From assembly GCF_003369915.1 (NCBI RefSeq), contig NC_046675.1, positions 18,228,001 to 18,292,000 of the forward strand: a stretch of 64,000 nt of DNA, read 5' to 3'. The DNA comes from Drosophila miranda (lineage: Eukaryota; Arthropoda; Insecta; Diptera; Drosophilidae). A program made the translations under genes and the position numbers. The notes beneath the pieces are model-generated. The model saw nothing but the letters and a program-made list of their open reading frames with translations, made no database searches and was not told the DNA's origin. How positions within the stretch are numbered: the stretch's first letter is position 1; each line of letters begins with the position of its first letter. Shown here in pieces: positions 58,930 through 64,000 of this stretch.

Positions 58930-59110
58930 TAGCGCAAAATTATTAAAATATTGTACCTGAAGGACCGACGGACCGTCAGACATGGCTCTATTGACTCGGC
59001 TATTAATGCTGATCAAGAATTTATACATTTTATGCAGTCGTAAACGCTTTCTTCTGGGTGTTACACATATCCACTTTCACCGCAAATCTAATATACCGGC
59101 TGTTATTATA
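58930..59110 (-). repeat. Interspersed repeat copy (TATACCCGATACTC family)
   Basis: The minus strand contains the ordered blocks GTAACACCCAGAAGAAAGCG, TTCTTGATCAGCAT, AGCCGAGTCAATAGAGCCAT and CCGTCGGTCC of the copy at 14491. Partial. Confidence 0.65.
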
Positions 59111-59475
59111 AAGACTGATCTTTTACTCGAGAGAATTCCAGGGTGAACCATTATTACGCACTTTTTGGGTATGAAAATCTCAACAAAGAAATCAGTACAT
59201 TGACAACTATATAGTAGCCGCCAGACACCTCGTTGTTAATATTTCATTTATTGTGTATAAGCCGTTAAAATATCGTTAATGAATTCTAGAATATGTAAAT
59301 ACACAGAAACGACTGCATCGCAACACCAAGTGCTAACATGTTCAAAACATTCATAATCATTTTTAGTTTAAGACTAACATACATTTTGCACTTACACTAG
59401 CGCCAATGTGTGTGTGCATGGTATCCACCCTTAAACACATATTAAAAGTTGTGTTTTTTTTGTTTTAAACGAACA
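59111..59475. other. Sec8 downstream flank
   Basis: Holds the Sec8 3' UTR. Minus-strand AATAAA at 59247-59252 is about 224 bases past the stop. No other feature seen. Confidence 0.5.
59247..59252 (-). terminator. Sec8 poly(A) signal
   Basis: AATAAA on the minus strand in the Sec8 3' flank. Confidence 0.5.
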
Positions 59476-62400
59476 TTATACAACCACACCTTTGGAGGGC
59501 TTGGCGCCCAGTATATCCGAAAGCTTTTGCTGATAGGAAGCCAATAAATTGGCGTCGGTTATGCTGCAGGCCTTGCAGGACAAGTGCATGGCATTGAGCA
59601 ACTGCATCTCCGAAAACTGTGTGCCACGTTCCAGCAACGCATTCAGTATTTCCTGGATCAAGTAAAAATGTTTAGCCACCGGGTCTCAGCTTATATATCT
59701 CTCACTTACGTCTGGATCCATGCAGAGGAGCTCGTAGAAATTCTTAGCCTGATCCAAAGCCACTTCCCTGGATGCGGTTATGTTGCTTAACGTTTGTTGC
59801 AGGGCAATCGAGTTTCTGCACATGCGCTGCACGGTGATTTGGTCAATGTGTTCCAAGTAGTTGGATGCTTGGATAAGTATGCGCGACGCCAGATGTGCCA
59901 GACCCTCAAAAATGTACTACAAGATAATGGATTAGATAGATATGAACTCAAGGGGGGGAGTTGAGGAGCGTACCCTGGTTTTTCGCGGATGAAGAGTGGC
60001 ACTGAAGGCTTCATCCATCTCGGACAGTCGTTTGGTTAGTACCTGCACTTGACGATCCGGCTCAAGAATGTCGTCTTTGGAACCAACGTAGCTGTTTGTT
60101 CTTACACTGGACTTTGAACGCAAGTAATGGAAGCATTGGACCCGAACCTCCAAATGAAGCACAAGCAGACATGTGTTTGCCAGCTCATCGAACTCCAGAG
60201 CCAAGTTGGTCATCACTTTGATCGTCCCATCCTTGACGGTTATGTCGGCGGTGCACTCAGCCGAGACGGCGTTCAATCCGTTTACCATCGGCCGACGTAG
60301 GTCGTTGGCGAACTCTGAAACGCGGCAGGAAAACCATTCCATACTCTCTTGAAGTATGGCCAGCTCCTTTAGCACGCTGATCTCGACCAAAATCTCCTGT
60401 TGTGTGATGCCACCCTCGCCCAAATTACTGGTTAGCATCTCTGCCTCACGAATATTTCGCTGCTGCACCTGCAGGGGACTCTCCTCCTCTGAGGGCTCAA
60501 AGCTTCCCCGCTGCAGCTTTCGATTGTACCGCGACCTTTGACTGGAGGTTTTTAGGTCCGTCCAGTTGGGTAGTGTCCTGAAAGAAGAGCAATCAGTTGC
60601 ATCATTGTACCAAATCTTATCCTAGTCTTAGTTTCATCCCATAATTACTTTAAGAATCGGCTTATGTCTTCGTCTTTGAGCCATGCGACGCTGTAGATTC
60701 TCCGATCCTCTGAGTCTGGCTGCACGATCCCTCTGTAGGCGCCCTGGCATATCTCCCGATACGCCTTCAACAACGCACACACCATCTTGAGCAGGTCTTC
60801 CGAGTAACAGGGCAAGTCATGGATGAGGCTTTTCGTCTCCATAAGCCGCCGTTCGACCATCACAGTGGACTGCAAGAGAGGTCTACTCAAGTTAAACGAC
60901 TTCATTTCCTCCGGAGTGATGATTGTCCGCCAGGCGTCTTGATTTTTTGACAACGATTCGATGGTCAGCTGCAAGTTTCGGTTGTGGCCCTTAGACAGGA
61001 ACGAATCCTTTATATAGTTGTCCACAAAGTCATGAAGACTGCACGGTTGGCTAGAAGTAAGGCAAAGATGGTAAAAACATCGAACTTTCTTACGGTGCGG
61101 TGTGTACACCCTACCCCGGCTTGCACTTCATAAAGTTTTCTATCTCCTTGATATATCCCATTAAAGGTAAGTAGACTTTGGTTATAATGTTCTGATCGGG
61201 AGTGCAGATCAACAGCTTTTCCCGCTGCTTCTTCTCGTGGGGGAAGAGCCCACTGTTGGAGCCCTTGCCGCTGCCACCCAGTTGAACGGACAGATTATCA
61301 TCTACCGATGCATCCGAGGCGTTGCGACGATGCTCCTTTAATGGTTCATTGCTGCTACGAGGACCATTGCCTACGTGCGAGGACTTGTCAAATTTGAACA
61401 TTGATCTCTTTGTGCTGTCGAACAAGTGGAACGCACCGATAGATTAGAACATATTAAGCGTTTAACTGAAATTCTTGTTCAAACACACACCTTGGAACCT
61501 TACGCCTTAGGAAGAATGAGTTTATATTGCTGGTTGGCTCCGTAAACCCTGTCTGGGCACTCTCGTCCGATGCTCCATTCTGTATATCCAAATAGTCGGT
61601 GAGCAGCAGTTGCAGCTGTAAATATAAAACAAGTTTTCACAAGTTAGAATGAAATTAAATAAAGACATTACATTTATCGAGCGAGTACTAACCACTGACT
61701 GAGCCTGCGCCCAAAAGTCTGTTAGATCGTAGGGCTGCGGCCCAACTACTGAATATTTCTGGCCCACAGACAAATAGTTTTTTAGTAGCAGCGTATGCGT
61801 CTTGGCAATGGCCTTAAACTGCTTGAAAATGATCTCCAGCAGCATGAGCAGCGGGTTGGAATCACCAGCTCCTGCAGTCAGCGATAACTGGTGCGTTGTG
61901 TGGCGCACCACGTTGAGCAGCTCCGTTTGTATTTGAACTCGCAGCGTCTCCAGGGAATCGGGCACCTTGTGCAGCATGCCAAATGACTCCACGATAATGG
62001 CAACGAAGTAGCTCATGCTTAACTCCGGGTATATAAGATCTGCATCTTCGATAATTTCGGCCTTTTCTAGATCGAAGCACTGGGCCATTTCGGAAAGGGC
62101 TTTGCGAACACGAGCATTAGCTTCAATGCGATCTGTTGAGCGGCGAGCTCCTATTCCCCGAATGAAGCTAGAGTTAAGGCGGCTGGAATTGGTACGCTGA
62201 AACGAGGAGAACGCTTCATTGGCCGAATTCGTGTAGACCTGGGTGACCAGCTCCTCGTGCAGTCGCTGATAAAGCTGCTGACGACGCGTCTGCAGATCTG
62301 CCCGCAAGTCGGAGAGGCCATCGACGGCCTGCAGAGGTCCATTAAGCGTAGCTAGTGCATCTGTTAACGCCTTGCTGGCATGCAAATACTGACGCTTGGC

Positions 62401-63186
62401 GGTGTAGCTAACCACACGCTGAGGAACCTTTCGTAGCTCCTGACTAAAAGTAAATGAATGACATTAAATCCGTCGAGTCTGTAAGCGGATAATCTTACAT
62501 TTGCTCCAACATTTCCAGCACGTACTTGTGCTGAACTGCGTCTGTCCACATCTTCTTAAGCTCATCCCGTCGGCATTGGAGCAATCGCTTGCAGGCACTC
62601 AGATTCTCCTTCACGGAATGTATTCGCTCCCTGCTGGCTGTCACCTCTGTAGATACCTGGCTGAAGAGTGGCAGTACTAGTGTGAGCTGCTGATCGTGGC
62701 GAGACACCAGTTCATTGAGACGTAGGTCTGAGCGCTTAAATTCCTGTTCGATTTTAAGCTTCTCCTTCTGACGCTCCTCAGTCGTCTCGCTGAATCCCAG
62801 GGATTTGATGACGTTGACCAGAAAACCACAACCTGCGGACTACACAAGCAAGAACACGCACAAGTCAGGCCCGCAGTGATCATATTATAACAAAATATCG
62901 TAAAAGAGGGCGTGCAACAACAAAAACCGACCCACAGTCCAATGTAGTGGTGTCGTCATCAACTTGGTTGTGGGACACAGCACACAAAATAATAAGTTAC
63001 CAAACAATTTTATGGGCCAGAGGCCAGATTCGTAGTACGTGTTTATTCAATACTTGTACTATACTAATGAGAACTTCATCTATTTATCGTTTCGAAGATC
63101 ATTTTCAGCGTTGGCTTGAAGAAATTTACCTCATCCTTGCCATACTTCACGCCCCTGGGAGGCTTTGTTGGCGGGGGAGCGTCCAT
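59476..63186 (-). CDS. Sec8: Exocyst subunit Sec8 (EXOC4)
   Basis: Exons 63186-63130, 62839-62499, 62443-61693, 61615-61491, 61414-61115, 61050-60649, 60577-59974, 59916-59710 and 59652-59476, all in frame, 987 residues. Sec8 is one of eight exocyst subunits that tether secretory vesicles at the plasma membrane. The first exon encodes MDAPPPTKPPRGVKYGKDE. The next begins SAGCGFLVNVIKSLGFSETT and gives the helical coiled N-terminal Sec8_exocyst region (about 20-150), followed by long helical rod sequence, with a disordered Ser-rich linker in the 61414-61115 exon (HRRNASDASVDDNL). The C terminus ends GAKPSKGVVV. No motif for catalysis is expected. Frame tracking shows all introns are 54-77 bases except the first (290 bases). 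Upstream DNA carries TATCGATT sites. Confidence 0.96.
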
Positions 63187-64000
63187 GTAGATGTGGTTAA
63201 AAATATAGGTCGGTTGTCCTGGTGAACGATAGTAGTATAAGTTAGTTTTGTATTAACATTGTAATCTCGGTAATTATTAAATTTGTTTGCAAAAAATCAG
63301 CACAAAAATGAATAATTGGCCATGCAAACTATCGATTTAACTATCGATTGTTGAGATGTCAAACTATTGAGGGTACTATCGAAGTTTCGATATATCGGCT
63401 CTAACCACTAACCACACAGTATGCACTTAATATATGCGAACTTGCAACGACAGCTCCCAGAGGTCTTAGGAAATGTCGCGTTCGGCTGTCATTTCGGCAG
63501 CGCATTTATATGTGTGCGTGTAAGCCGGTTCTCACATGCGTTTTAGCGCTTGTAATTTTTGTTTTGGTTTAAGCAAATGGAATAAAAGAATTGCACTTTG
63601 TTTCTTTATCAACTTTATTGTGTAACTGTGTTGTTGCATCTATTATGCTGAGTGCTCGGTTGACCAAGTTGTAAACACTAAAAATTATGCTAAAAGCCAA
63701 TGCGATAAAACCAGCTGAATACTTGCTCCAAAAAGGTTGCTTGACAGCTATCAATTGTTCTTTGGTTTTTAAATTGCTTTTGGTTTTGATTGTTTACATA
63801 TGTGAAATGGAATCCGTGTGCCTACTACTTTTATTATAAATACTTTATATAAGCCGCTTACGTTGTGGTGCTTACGCTATGTAAATTTTATATGTATATG
63901 ATTCCATTTTATCAAAACAGCAACGATTGGGTCTGTTCAAAAAAATGTACAAAACTTGGGGGAAATAAGTTAGAAAAGGAGTCACATTGAGAGTACTTTC
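63187..64000. other. Sec8 5' flank and window edge
   Basis: No gene recognised. The first 250 bases hold the Sec8 leader and promoter. A 61-codon frame at 63569-63754 on the minus strand has a hydrophobic stretch but no homology. A neighbouring gene may begin to the right. Confidence 0.5.
63330..63400. promoter_or_regulatory. DRE-like sites upstream of Sec8
   Basis: TATCGATT at 63330-63337 and 63342-63349, then TATCGAAG and TTTCGATATATCG to 63400. These are near-matches to the DREF site TATCGATA, about 150-210 bases above the Sec8 start codon. They could serve Sec8 or a divergent gene. Confidence 0.45.

Noticed and set aside
1..64000. CRISPR arrays, operons, bacterial-type signals
   Set aside because: None seen; the window is an insect nuclear genome and short tandem repeats present are microsatellites.

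Overview
The window is genomic DNA of a Drosophila, most likely of the obscura group. Short GT-AG introns of about 57-75 bp, fly-type AATAAA signals and nine coding genes with fly-specific homologies support this. The gene content matches Drosophila melanogaster 3R (Muller element E, around 82F-83D): a PTPA-family paralog, pollux (plx), castor (cas), CG1239, CG2100, CG1236, Symplekin, Madm, Dcps and Sec8. The obscura-group assignment is inferred from an interspersed repeat whose ends read TATACCCGATACTC. Species cannot be fixed from the sequence alone. Homology calls come from recognising protein sequences, not from a search.

Layout. 0-22 kb: an intronless PTPA paralog on the minus strand, then plx on the plus strand, a Rab-GAP of the TBC1D1/TBC1D4 type. 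The 5' end of plx is outside the window or unrecognised. One PTB exon lies at 5.1 kb, a probable alternative first exon at 12.0 kb, and the main coding block at 16.7-21.8 kb. Its introns carry degraded repeats. 22-27 kb: cas, the neuroblast temporal zinc-finger factor, converges on plx. 27-44 kb: 17.5 kb with no convincing gene. This upstream flank of cas holds a 1.37 kb near-identical inverted duplication and a very high density of POU octamers arranged in a module that recurs three times. 43-59 kb: a compact block of housekeeping genes (CG1239, CG2100, CG1236, Sym, Madm, Dcps) in convergent or divergent pairs. A 1 kb repeat sits directly upstream of both CG1239 and Dcps. 59-63 kb: Sec8, an exocyst subunit with ten exons.

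How the genes relate. There are no operons, and most neighbours are unrelated in function. RNA metabolism is over-represented in 44-58 kb: a Bin3-type RNA methyltransferase, the CCA-adding enzyme, Symplekin (3'-end processing) and the scavenger decapping enzyme. plx (Rab-GAP), Sec8 (exocyst) and Madm (pseudokinase adaptor linked to secretion) all touch membrane traffic. The large empty flank is best read as the regulatory domain of cas.

The most notable feature is the octamer module upstream of cas. It has inward-facing ATTTGCATAACAYTGGC and GCCAAAATTATGCAAAT about 100 bp apart, found at 28.2, 32.7 and 37.3 kb. POU proteins (Nub/Pdm2) act directly before Cas in the neuroblast series, so these are strong enhancer candidates. 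In this genome one region carrying them has been duplicated as an inverted repeat.
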